Positions 23,201 to 32,585 of a stretch of DNA of 64,000 nucleotides are shown in pieces; the stretch's first letter is position 1; each line of letters begins with the position of its first letter. Made by a program: the position numbers and the translations under genes. The notes under the pieces were generated by a model. That model ran no database searches, was not told the origin of the DNA, and was given only the letters and a program-made list of their open reading frames with translations. This DNA comes from Paraphysomonas bandaiensis (taxonomy: Eukaryota; Chrysophyceae): NCBI GenBank assembly GCA_965644295.1, contig CBFFRP010000348.1:1-64000 (forward strand). Reading direction: 5' to 3'.

Positions 23201-23787
23201 CCTCTCTGCCTATATACACAGATGCATTGCCTGTGTGGGACACATTGCTAAAGTTCTTTACAAATTATGTTGCACTTTTTTATACTGATGATGCTGCTGT
23301 TCAATCCGACCTTCAGTTAGTTCAGTTCTGGGACTGTGTCGAGAACCGAGGGCGTTTCGGGTGCACACATACGTACGGGTTACCTGCTCTCACTCGCAAT
23401 AACCTCGTAAATTATCTAACTCACGTTGCTTTCACTGTGTCATGCTGGCACGAATTTGTTGGTGGAATGATTCAGTATTGTGATTCCCCTAACGCATTGG
23501 GATTTAGCATTCGTTCAGATAAGACACAAATGGATGTTCAACAATTCGTCAATGTTTTGGTTTTGATTGGGCTAACCGGGCGCGCTAACCCTCGCCTAAT
23601 GGAAAATTGGAAGCATCTGTTACCATCCCATCCTGAAGCAGCTAAGCTGCACCAGACATTAATAGAAGATCTGGAAAAGCTATCAGCTGCCGTGGACAAG
23701 CGTAACGAAGGTGCAGAAGCAACACCCCGTATGCGAGCATTCAATGCGTTCAATCCTAAGTATTTTGAAACGTCGGTTTCCATATAA
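20239..23787 (+). CDS. C2 domain - CYP74-like cytochrome P450 - lipoxygenase fusion protein
   Basis: Single exon, 1182 residues. Residues 1-140 form a C2 domain with calcium-loop aspartates (KDVFDKSDPY, VYDDDTLGDDFLG). Residues about 180-615 resemble a P450: ExxR is E492-R495 (EVIRLHPLV), then ANRDHTAWGEDANKF, and the haem Cys 567 in SNDRSCPGKDLALN, preceded by an extra loop as in CYP74. The I-helix FFAAGTGVPST lacks the acid-Thr pair used for O2 activation, as in CYP74 enzymes that rearrange hydroperoxides. Residues about 690-1182 are lipoxygenase: iron ligands His 891, His 896, His 1071 (CWHEFVGG) and the terminal Ile 1182. The fifth-ligand position (1075) appears to be Gly rather than Asn/His/Ser. 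Inference: LOX makes a fatty-acid hydroperoxide, passes it to the P450 domain to form an allene oxide, aldehyde or epoxy-alcohol, and C2 gives calcium-dependent membrane docking. The PLAT barrel usual in plant and animal LOX is absent. Confidence 0.85.
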   Translation: MVSSLQGVTIHRAKDLANKDVFDKSDPYCVVRIGQRGESWASKFISSQGTQWRSYSVQNQLNPEWNLSFSCDKDAEWLQAGRFIGREVHVRVYDDDTLGDDFLGEIIVPIPDSGECERTWETLAGAKDVQGAVEYSFFTDITSVLGEKGDTVLNGTGTADTSPVSYALNIFSSWLDVFSEDSEERFLDIVGMALSCMSDNEKSKQSDGPCIEYYRFLFMEYLQSEPSSLFLQYSGDGGKTATGVFGGNCTMILEHEAVKTEMSSFCQRWINGEIFRDNNFGVFLFNHTVFGDVASKSLTLNVPPKPHERLIRPLISSRVGIRTRWSPERIYQNACSFFDDLIQSGKPFLSQADSARWSTKFLWKVVLNRDITDGQAVLFSGYMRKILRISILPEWLVEHNFFDKALEVEETINFRRDFIAGIKTELISDLPEDFPASDLNLQAAALFDMLFFAAGTGVPSTITRVLAMMDMPDSPAKEVELSVDNLLGYIMEVIRLHPLVNGCAYYTDESCTERVVLSTACANRDHTAWGEDANKFRIRSMEDYSNKMFNFIEPVIDPSNSSNDRSCPGKDLALNMVHGFIKAFLERRSKFTLSEEEAGKITRSKFNRPIFNVQWKYKSPNVEEAPLTLDSILEGDANGAKRLSNIAPAQLTKLFSELKSGTKLDQVDDFTKFFYKFGCKKREIFEKGKGDQGKKTIGQICLPKPPRKLAYFMLPGVDGIGIPKDDEDWEDKTFFQKVYLISNATLVLTWMKILNKSDSTIYFDSIEEGLLMKELVFQNEVPESYDFISNWGTDEEISTHAFAGLGQTYLRRVEGAEDEKYEVDLTHLAPLEVRDGFERYGARAVFKKDRSIDFIHVSSLGKDVHPNDNDWEFAKWTWKVSLCFSITAVNHLVHTHWMISNCAHIACRTELGEDHPVRRVMKVFLFNTGAINSSSTLLLYPEDQLLHRMSGLTHAGMVKGFDSAVACFKYETFPDYLNSKQLGEDLQTSLPIYTDALPVWDTLLKFFTNYVALFYTDDAAVQSDLQLVQFWDCVENRGRFGCTHTYGLPALTRNNLVNYLTHVAFTVSCWHEFVGGMIQYCDSPNALGFSIRSDKTQMDVQQFVNVLVLIGLTGRANPRLMENWKHLLPSHPEAAKLHQTLIEDLEKLSAAVDKRNEGAEATPRMRAFNAFNPKYFETSVSI

Positions 23788-24262
23788 TATTACTATATAA
23801 CCAAGAGCAACTTTGTGGGGAGAGAAATTCAGTACAGTACACAGATGGTGTCTGAAGGCATCATGGTGATTTTGTGAGCGATGTTGCTATGTTTATATTT
23901 AGTACTATATACATCACAAAGAGGCTTTTGATTCAAATACAATTTGATTAACATCCTACGGCGGGCTACCCTAATTACCTGACTGAAGATTCAATTTTAT
24001 TTACTTATAGCGTGTTATGTCGTCTACATGATGTAATTTTTACTGCACTAAAATAGTGTGCAATAATGAAACCAACACATTGTTGTAAAGGAATTAAATT
24101 CAGGTTATGATGCTTATATAAGATATTTATGGATATAGGATTGGAAGGGGGGAACTCCTCGTTTTTTATAATTATAATTCTTTATTCGAAGTACATTGTG
24201 TAGTAAGATTAAAATTTATATGTAGTGCAAGGTTAGCTTCAGTGGAACATCAAATCTTATAT
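23788..24262. other. 3' flank of fusion gene, no gene seen
   Basis: AT-rich sequence holding the 3' UTR by position. No ORF or repeat recognised until the hairpin at 24263. Confidence 0.4.
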
Positions 24263-24351
24263 ATGATTCCGTGAACATCCCTGCGTTTGAGGCATTACTA
24301 TCTTTTCTCAAAATAGTAATGCCTCAAATGCAGGGATGTTCACGGAATCAT
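24263..24351. repeat. Long hairpin: 39-bp arms, 11-nt loop
   Basis: 24263-24301 is the reverse complement of 24313-24351 with a single mismatch (G/T at the CGTTTG versus CAAATG position). The right arm overlaps the last codons and stop of the minus-strand RING ORF, so the left arm is an inverted copy of that gene's 3' end, or a 3'-end hairpin. Confidence 0.95.
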
Positions 24352-24819
24352 GTGTGGACGTGATCATGTTTGACAAGTGACTGCGAACTTGATATGCAGC
24401 TAATTCTGTGTAGCCCTCATATGTATCCAATTCACCCACTGGCATGCCATGATAATTCAGATACGTATCTCCATAACGTTCGCGGGTTGATACCATGGTA
24501 GAAGACTCATCAGTAGAAATACTTATGCTTCTGCAATGAGGACATATAAACTGATTAGCAAAAATATCCGTTGCCTCAATGTTCGTGTAACAGTCATTAC
24601 ACATTGCGTAAGAACATATATTACAAGTTTTGATAAAATCACCATCACTTATTTCATTTAAACAAAGAGGACATTCGAATGGTATTGTTTCGTTTTGTTG
24701 TGATATGTTAATAACTTCTTTGACAACACAATTATCACCAACTCCAACAGCAGATTCATTATCACCAACTTCAACAGCAGATTCATTATCAACTCCAATA
24801 GCAGAATCATTATCACCAA
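24308..24819 (-). CDS. All-Cys RING-like zinc-finger protein, 5' end unresolved
   Basis: Open frame of about 169 codons. After a short acidic repeat (GDNESAV-type units) come four CxxC pairs, CPLC, CNIC, CNDC and CPHC, separated by about 17, 7 and 20 residues, a RING-CH/RING-like pattern with no histidine ligand visible. Such fingers occur in eukaryotic E3 ligases and in nucleocytoplasmic large DNA viruses. No ATG precedes it in frame; a TTTAACAG acceptor at 24820 suggests an upstream exon, otherwise the 5' end is lost. The local base composition is much more AT-rich than neighbouring genes, so a foreign origin is possible. Function inferred only as zinc-binding. Confidence 0.5.
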
Positions 24820-25101
24820 CTGTTAAATAAATCAGAAAATGAAATTAATTATATATTAAATAAATATTGTAAGAGGTATATTAGCTCTTGTGCTACTTCG
24901 TACCCTTCAAGTGATGAAATATTTGAAGAATATATTACAAGAAATAATCTAAGAGAAAGAAAGAATGAAAATATATTCGTTAATTCATATTTATGGATTA
25001 AATTTTGGAAACCTATTTATTATGTTGTTGAAAACGGAGGAAATAAAAAAAAGATGAATACAAAAAAATGGAAATACTGCATAAATGTCATTGATAAATA
25101 A
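24802..25101 (+). other. Unidentified AT-rich open frame without ATG
   Basis: About 100 codons between stops, rich in Asn, Lys, Tyr and Ile (for example FVNSYLWIKFWKPIYYVV). No family recognised and no start codon near its beginning. It overlaps the 5' end of the minus-strand RING frame. It may be a decayed exon or viral gene remnant. Confidence 0.25.
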
Positions 25102-25139
25102 ATTATTTATAATATTTTATTTTATAATGTAAATATATA

Positions 25140-25319
25140 ATGAGTAAATACAAGAACTTAATAACTCAGTTGAACATTGATGAATCACTCACTAAGAAAA
25201 AAAAAGGCAAGAAGAAATTTAACAAAGTCAAACAGTCAATTCCTTTAGTTGAAGACTTAAATTTGTCAGCAGATATAGATGACAGTGAGATACATCAGCA
25301 TTTAAGAATAAGGAATTAA
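25140..25319 (+). CDS. Small hypothetical lysine-rich protein (59 aa)
   Basis: ATG at 25140, stop at 25317-25319. Basic middle (KKKKGKKKF) followed by an acidic tail (SADIDDSEIHQH). Codon use is strongly A/T at third positions, matching the AT-rich patch and unlike the long genes around it. No family recognised; resembles small ORFs of protist large DNA viruses in composition only. Confidence 0.35.
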   Translation: MSKYKNLITQLNIDESLTKKKKGKKKFNKVKQSIPLVEDLNLSADIDDSEIHQHLRIRN

Positions 25320-25469
25320 GATGACATGCGAGTTGTGTTAAGGAGATAGTTATGCCTAACAGAGTGGTTGGTAGAGGCAAGACTTTTATGCTCATTTCAA
25401 CTACTAGGAACACTAAATATTTTTCCAATACAAAAATTTATTATAGCTACTGTACATTTTCTATAACTA

Positions 25470-26290
25470 GTGAATGTCTGATTATTAGCAATAGGCGTGT
25501 AAGAGTCAGAACTAATATAGCAAAACAAGTTAACTAACACGTGCTTACCTCTGATATCCTACTATTTGGCGCTACGAAAGCTGCTTGTGCGTCACCGCAA
25601 GCACCAAGGTGCAACCACTTTGGCTCTCTGTCCTTAAGGTGAACAACACGGATGCTTGACTTCAGTAGCATCCCGATAACCTGGATGCCCTTGAGGTGTG
25701 CTCATTCCGGGATGCCTATTTATTCGTCAAGGCCCAAAGACGTTTACACAAAAGCTTGATGCATCATTTTTGGCTATGTGTGGGTAGAACAATATCTAAT
25801 GACTATATATATGCGGATCACGTTAATTTACTGGACAAATATCTCCGCTACTTATCCTCCAGAACACAACGAAAAGTTCGAGTCCGACTTTGTTAAGGGG
25901 GGATTTTGTTTTGGGAGATGAGTTCCGGAGAGGGAAACTAATAATTTTTTTCCACTCATAGCCGAATGTTTGTGTGGTACTAGGACACTAATATAAGTGT
26001 CACTTGTGTAGACATCGTTGGGCCTTGACGAATAAACAGGCATCCCGGAATGGGAACACCTCAAGGGCATCCAGGGTATTGAGTGCCTGACGAAGTCAAG
26101 CATCCGGGCTGACTACGTTTTCTTTGAGCGATAGAGCCAAAGTGGTTCACCTTGCTGCATGCGGTGAAGCACAAGCAGCTTTCGTAGCGTCAAATAGTAG
26201 GATATCACAGTTGAGCACTAGCTATTAAATTGCAATGCTATATTAGTTCCGATTCTTACACGCCCATTCCTAATAATAAGACATTGACTA
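25470..26290. repeat. Foldback element with about 290-bp inverted arms
   Basis: Left arm about 25470-25760 and right arm about 26010-26290 are diverged inverted copies, for example TGATATCCTACTATTTG at 25553 against its complement ending at 26207. Over a 51-base stretch near the outer edge I count about 6 mismatches. Similarity fades gradually outwards (perhaps to 25370 and 26390) and into the centre. No transposase is encoded, so this is a foldback or MITE-like non-autonomous element. I could not identify a target duplication. Confidence 0.8.
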
Positions 26291-27094
26291 CCTGGACCTA
26301 GACTAGTAGGTGTAATTTCCTAGTCGTACAAAAAGTAGTGTAAAAGCCTTATCAGGAGTTGAAAATAGTCTTTGAATAATTCATATTTTTAATTTACTAT
26401 GACTAGGTTGTCTGGGATGGCAAGGTGTTTATGGTATTCACCTCTAGTCATCAATAATGAATGCTTATATTAATCTATTTACTACTTTAACTAGGTTTTT
26501 ACACCTAAAATAGTGTTGGACTAGATAAGTCAACCAATTTGACTAGGTTAAATAATATATCTCACTGTTAGCTCGCCATAATTAATGTCCATATTTAATT
26601 CATATAAAGGCAATAAACTTGTATGCAATGATATAATTGTAACCGTTCACACTCATTCATTGTATACTTGTGTTCACTTAATGATGTAGCAAAAGTGAGG
26701 GGTTGTTGAGTTATTAAGATAAAGAAGAGAGAGAGATAGTCAAACGAAGCCGTATTGGTTAGATAGGGTTAAATGCCAGATACAAACCCTTGATAACGTA
26801 ACGAGTAGTACTAACTCGCAGGTAGCTGTCCAATATTAGTTATCACAGTTTTTCAGTCGCATTATCCTATTCATAAGGACCTTTTCGTATGCATTTCACA
26901 CAACATGATCTTAATCTACGCTGAGGAGAATATTCTTGAATGGGAGAGAAATATTGATTGGAAAAATATGATTCCAGAAGTGGACGATGACACCACTACT
27001 GAAGTGGAGGAATAAAATGAGCACTTCGTTGATGATGACTTTAATTCATTACTACAGGTTCGTTTTAGTAGTGTCATGACAATTACTATGCTAC

Positions 27095-27125
<31 letters not shown>

Positions 27126-28198
27126 CATGCAGCTATCTATCTGTCTATTTATCTATGTGTGTATGTATCATCTCATGGGGTGATGTTATTCATAGGTACT
27201 CACAGGGCTTTGCATTGCGTATATATGAGATACATACACAGCAACATGACTCATATAAATATCCAATATATATGATATTAACTGAGTCTCTGATGCTGTG
27301 CGAGTTACTGATGCTGTCTTCGGCCTATCACTAGAGGATATATACAGTATCCCTGTAGACTGTAGACCCTACATATGTAACTATACTAAGATGCTCGCTA
27401 GCAAACAGAGCCATCATTGACCTTTTTCTGATATAGGAATGATTATAAAGTAGTGATGTTACTTGTTTGGCATGATATCAATAGTTGTGTTGTTGTAATG
27501 TGCTGTGCTGTTATTGGGGTCTATATGAGGATAAAGGGACATATATACAGTTGGATTTCCTTCATTTAGGAGTGGGGTTTTACATGTTCAATAATGGCTT
27601 TTTAGTCTAAATAACCGGCATTTTGGATTTTTTGGGGGGTTTAGGGATTCAAAGTATCCCCATCATATGCACATATCCATACAGTGTTACGTTAAGCAGT
27701 GCTGCCCAATCAAAACTCGTATCTATATGATCACACGTTTCACCAACACACACTCTTGGAATTCCAACAAACTCTATGCGTAGGAATTCCTACATGTGTG
27801 TATGTATGTATCTATAGAGTGTATCGTATGCACCGGTAGCATATGTATATATATGTATACATCAATCATACGGCTATGTGTATATAGACATACATACAGT
27901 ACATCCTCACATGTATTTGTACACATATATATGCATAGAGTGGCATTATATATCATCACCACTCCTCATCACTGAGAGAAGTTACTTCTTACTTCGGGTG
28001 CTACTGTGGCAGCAGCAGCATGCTTGCCAAGTCGATAAGCCCCGGATAAGGGCATAGATATATAGTTTACAGCTGCTGTATGATGACAAGCTCCTCATGA
28101 TTCTACTCTTGTTTTAATACGATGAGAGACACAACACGCATTCCATATTAATTATATTGAGATCATTACAGTTTTTGTTACTGTATTTAATCGTGTCT
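26291..28198. other. Intergenic 1.9 kb, no confirmed gene
   Basis: 26300-26560 has several copies of the word ACTAGGT, perhaps the outer part of the foldback. A 36-codon ORF at 26905-27015 ending in an acidic tail (PEVDDDTTTEVEE) may be a decayed exon; not claimed as a gene. The (TCTA)n tract is listed separately. 27780-28000 shows the promoter-type words TGTATGTATGTAT, GTATATATATGTATAC and ACATACAGTAC upstream of the gene at 28199. Confidence 0.4.
27095..27157. repeat. (TCTA)n microsatellite
   Basis: About eight perfect TCTA units followed by imperfect ones (CCATG, CTGTC interruptions). Confidence 0.9.
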
Positions 28199-29413
28199 AT
28201 GATACGAAATGAATCTTGTAGAGGAGTGATGAAGGAGGACGAATCATTCCATGAGACACTACATCATAGCAACTCTATTAGAGGGTCCATGATACGCAAC
28301 GATTCTTTTAGAGGAGCAATGATGCGTGGTGAATCTATCAGGGGGAAATTAAAACCTGGTAATTCTATTAGAGGTACGTTGACCCATGGTGATTCCTTCA
28401 GGGGAGGCATGCACCGCAGTGATTCTCTACGGGGCAGAATGAAACGTACAGATTCTTTAAAAGGTGCTATGATACACGGGGATTCTATCAAAGGGGTAGT
28501 GGTGCATGGAGATTCTGTTCGAGGGAAGCTGAAACAAGGAGAATCGTTCAGAGGAGGTTTGGAAATGGACAAGTTGTTTAAAGGCAGAGCTGTCGATAAT
28601 CCTATAGACGTCGAACGATATGAACGTGAGGTAGAAACTACCAGACGACGATCGTCTGTTGTTCGTGTATTTCCTCCTCTTCAGTCTTTCAAGTCAGATA
28701 ATGCGGAGGCAAATACATCCCATGCCTTACTCAAACCAGTGTACGGTAAATCTCAGCGACGTTTACTGCAGCGACAGCTGAGCGGTGATGACTCCGAGTC
28801 TGCACCCACCAATGTGGAATGCGTTTCTGTGCACCGCCAGCACAGTAAGGATGACATTAACTTTGCTGGACAGGCGAACTCTAATATTAATGGGCATCTA
28901 AACCCTCACAGTAATGTTAAGTTGAGTCCAATTGGAAATGATGGGTCAACCAGGTGTCAGAGTGACACCTCCACACGTCGCTCAAGCAGGCGTCGTGGAA
29001 ACAATGTGGCCAAGAAGAAAATTAAACCTATACTACATCGTATACGATCTAAAAGTGTAGGAAGCGAAGTTGAGGGGGTAGATGCGACATCGCCTTCAGA
29101 AAATACGGAAGTACATACATCGAATAGTTCAGCTCAACAGCAGAAGTCAAAAAGAACAGCTGGTGGCAATGGACATCGACATTTTAAACAAATTGCTGCT
29201 GCTACTCGTTTACATAGACATGGTCAGAAACAGGGCGTGGTAAAATTGGGCTTTGACGAAGAAATAGCTGCTGATACTGCGTCCAGTACAAGAGCGCAGA
29301 ATGTGTCAGACCAAGGACCAAAAGGAAAGGCGCCTCGAGTTTTTGTAGGTCCGTCCAAACACGCCCTCATGCCTATACGATTAGGTAGGCAATTACAAGC
29401 GAATGGGACATAG
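28199..29413 (+). CDS. Decapeptide-repeat protein, Ser/Arg-rich, function unknown
   Basis: From ATG at 28199 (MIRNESCRGV) the protein has 404 residues; a longer start would need TTG. Residues 1-130 are 13 consecutive repeats of exactly ten residues with consensus (M/L)-x-x-(G/N/S)-(D/E/N)-S-(F/I/L)-(R/K)-G-x, for example MIRNDSFRGA and LTHGDSFRGG. The invariant Ser sits in a basic context, like a kinase or 14-3-3 site array. The rest is low-complexity and basic with RRRSS, RRLLQRQLSG and RRSSRRRGN clusters, no folded domain visible and no membrane segment. I do not recognise a family. It could be a heavily phosphorylated scaffold or cytoskeletal linker; that is conjecture. Confidence 0.7.
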   Translation: MIRNESCRGVMKEDESFHETLHHSNSIRGSMIRNDSFRGAMMRGESIRGKLKPGNSIRGTLTHGDSFRGGMHRSDSLRGRMKRTDSLKGAMIHGDSIKGVVVHGDSVRGKLKQGESFRGGLEMDKLFKGRAVDNPIDVERYEREVETTRRRSSVVRVFPPLQSFKSDNAEANTSHALLKPVYGKSQRRLLQRQLSGDDSESAPTNVECVSVHRQHSKDDINFAGQANSNINGHLNPHSNVKLSPIGNDGSTRCQSDTSTRRSSRRRGNNVAKKKIKPILHRIRSKSVGSEVEGVDATSPSENTEVHTSNSSAQQQKSKRTAGGNGHRHFKQIAAATRLHRHGQKQGVVKLGFDEEIAADTASSTRAQNVSDQGPKGKAPRVFVGPSKHALMPIRLGRQLQANGT

Positions 29414-31868
29414 ATTATAATCTCATTACTTTTGTGAATATAATACTGCTATAGTAGTTATTTTATGTTGTGTGTAAAGAAGTACATGTCGATTGTGTTA
29501 ACTGTATGCGTACGGACTTTATAGCAAAAGGACAGCTTTCTGCTTTTGATGTGTGAATAGTGATCTCTGATCTCACTCTGATATATAAATAAGACCCTCG
29601 TACTACATGCTATGCGACACAAGTGTTATGAAATGAGTAGTATGTTATTGCAAAGCCAATGGGATATATGATAAATTATATATTATATTAGTTTACAAGT
29701 TTGTGTTTTTTAGCAATAAGTCATGCTATTGCTACCTTTTCAAGCGCATCAAAATTTCGGCTGTCGTATAGAATATAGAGCGGAATCTAATGTAACATTG
29801 AGCTCTTTGGCCTTCGGCAACTAACATTTATAACCTATAACAGGCCTAGGGAATAGGTAACAGGGAACAATATGTATCCCCATTTGTCTCCAAAAAAGCT
29901 TTTCTTGATCTAAATTAAGTTCAACAGAGCGCTCATACTAGCACCGGGCAAATACGAACATTCAACATCAATATTCGGTTAACAGAATCTCTGTCCATCT
30001 TAATTATGATATTGGCAGTCATTTGTACGTGAATACACTATATTAAACAATTATAGAGAAACCGCAATCCTATGCCAAATCTCACCAAACACTCCAAGTT
30101 ATATTCCATCCTGCGTGTGCTGTAGAATTTCAAAATGATGTCTGTGCAAGTGACCTATATTCATAACCAGAACTTCAAAACAAGAAGCATTTTGTGCGAC
30201 TTTAACATTCATCATTACACTTGTATACAAATTTCAACTCCTCGCAGTTGCATTCTTCCTTCAGTATTCTTCTGTGGTAGAGGAGTGCATTTGTTGTAGC
30301 TATTATATATAGCAATTTGGGGGATCATTGTTTTGAGTTGATCTAGTGTAATTGATATTCCCTAAGCATACAGTATCGAACCATTGATTTGAAACAATAT
30401 GAGTTCTCATTTGTTTTCTTTTAATACTTACCAGGGAACACCTATTCCTTCCTACATCATGCTACGAATATCTATACAATCTAATAATAAGTTTTCAACA
30501 TCATGAGGATAAGCTACATTTTAAAATCGTCTTCGTTTCAATATTTTCTTACTGCCCGTTGTTAAATACTGTCAAGCTAGGGCACAATAGATTCTATATT
30601 TTACTTAGAATAGATTCTATTCTACCACCTTTCACTGTAAGACTGTAATAGCACTCGTCGTAATTAATTGTCATAACTTTTGTTATCAACTGTTTACATT
30701 TTTACATCGTATCATGGGTTTCAATGTAAACTATAAAACTGATATGATTTCAAAAATGATCACTATCTTGTCAGGTCTGCTGGTCGTTATTTATTATGTC
30801 ACTCAGCATCTGAACGGCAATGGTATAAACCTATCGCTAACCCTAAGCTGCGGGGATAGGGAACAATACATGGTTTCTCTATTATTGCTATATGAATTGT
30901 TGCGCCTAAGTTGAGGATCTATCAATAATATTGACACAACGCTGACTTGCAATACTATTGCAATCAACGCTACTGCTGAGTCATGAAGAAATAGTGTTTA
31001 ATTAACAATAAATACCGTATGACAATTGCACATCGATAACTGCTTGATTTATAGCAGTGGAGTTATGGGAAACCGCCTAGTAAGTTACTCTCTGCTGCTA
31101 AGATATAATAAAAGGCGATTAATATAAGGGGAACCTTGAAAAACAGGATAGTGAAGTTGATATTAAGAAGTTAGACAAGCCAATCTGTTCGAGAATTCAA
31201 TACATTTTCAAAGTGGTATCCTGTACATTCTGGATGAGGATACGAATGAATGAGAAAGTAACTTCTCCTAACCGAATAGAAGCTAGATTCCGAAGTGTAA
31301 TGTGCATTCTACTTGATAACCAATCGATGTCGTATCATTTCAGTAGAATTAGGAAGTAACCAGTAGCAGGTAGCAATTAACTATACATCCACAATAAAGA
31401 TATCTTGTTGGGTGCTTCAAATAGTATTGCAATATACTGTTCCTTGTCCCTGATTTGTTGCAGCTTTCTTCCGTTCATTGATAGAGATCACCCGAATGTC
31501 CCCACACAACGGATACATTCCATCTATAGCAATCAAATAAGTGAAATGGACTCTGATGTTCTTACTTAGAGTTCAGTGGCTCCTGTATTGGTATCTCTGC
31601 ATATTGCATAGATATCTGGATATAGATACGCACATACTGTACTTCTACACAGCAGTGTACACCAGTACAGTACAGTACAGTACTTTATTAATGATAAAAT
31701 CCTCTATTTTTACCGTTGGTTGACCACAACAGGCTGAAAGTAGGATTTTCCCCAAACTTGTAGAGCGAAAAATCGGAAAAGTGGATCTTTTTACATAGTC
31801 GTAAAGTCAGGTAGGATTCATGCTTATATATATGGAACACACGGTCATAACTATCCACATGACACACA
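29414..31868. other. Intergenic 2.5 kb with hAT-end relics
   Basis: No gene recognised. Pieces resembling the hAT terminal repeat occur at 29861-29877 (CAGGGAACAATATGTAT), near 30853 (GGGGATAGGGAACAATA) and in inverted orientation at 31430-31452 (ending TGTCCCTG). The outer two are about 1.59 kb apart, close to the size of the intact element at 36937. Just upstream of ALG13, 31640-31685 carries CAGCAGTGTACACCAGTACA and repeated CAGTA words. Confidence 0.4.
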
Positions 31869-32585
31869 ATGTCTGAAAATATATTCAATCGAGTGTTTGT
31901 TACTGTGGGTACCACTGATTTTGATGCCCTCATATCTGTTATAGACTCACAGGAGTTTTTAGATTTTCTTAAGACCGTTAAGTGTGAGAGAATAGAGGTG
32001 CAGTATGGCAGAGGGAGCACAGCCCCTTCATTCCTTAATGAGAACTGCTCACGATATGGAATTGAGTTTAATAGTTTCAGATTTAAAGATTCATTAGCAG
32101 AGTGTATGGCAAGCTCATCGTTTATCATATGCCATGCAGGTATAGGACACTCATTGAGGGTATGTGGATCTGTAACAGTCTCTCTGCAGGGGCGGGGTCG
32201 ATCACTGAAGCATTATCTATGAAAAAATATGTTATGGTTAGTGTGTATGTTTACGAATATCAGTGTTGTTTCTTACGAGCCGTGTATTTGTCTCTTCTGT
32301 TATATTACAGGTGTGTGTGAACGACACGCTTATGGACAATCATCAGTTAGAACTTGCCAACGCTGTGGCCGAGAAAGGTGCGTTATCTGATGCGATATGT
32401 ATATATCAATATTTTACTGGTGGCTTTTCTTCATGTGATGCATGCTCGTAGGCTACTGTCACACGTGTTTTCCTTCCAACCTTCTTGAAACTCTAGCTAC
32501 ATCTGACTACAGAAAAATCAGACCTTACGATGACATTGACTACAAAGCTTTTCCAAAGTTTTTGGATAGTATTCTCGGTACTTGA
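31869..32585 (+). CDS. ALG13: ALG13-like UDP-GlcNAc transferase catalytic subunit
   Basis: Four exons, 31869-32139, 32190-32236, 32311-32377 and 32452-32585, in phase, 172 residues. It starts VFVTVGTTDFD, has the glycosyltransferase 28 C-terminal signature ICHAGAGSITEAL, then VNDTLMDNHQLELANAVAEKG and PSNLLETL, all matching Alg13. In other eukaryotes Alg13 joins membrane-bound Alg14 on the ER surface and adds the second GlcNAc to dolichol-PP-GlcNAc during N-glycan assembly. Length fits a stand-alone Alg13 without the deubiquitinase extension seen in mammals. Introns are 50-74 bp. Confidence 0.93.

Noticed and set aside
26905-27015. 36-codon ORF with acidic end
   Set aside because: Too short and without context; could be a decayed exon but there is no supporting splice partner.
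30714-30914. 66-codon ORF with a hydrophobic segment
   Set aside because: Short, AT-rich, no homologue recognised and overlaps a hAT-end relic.
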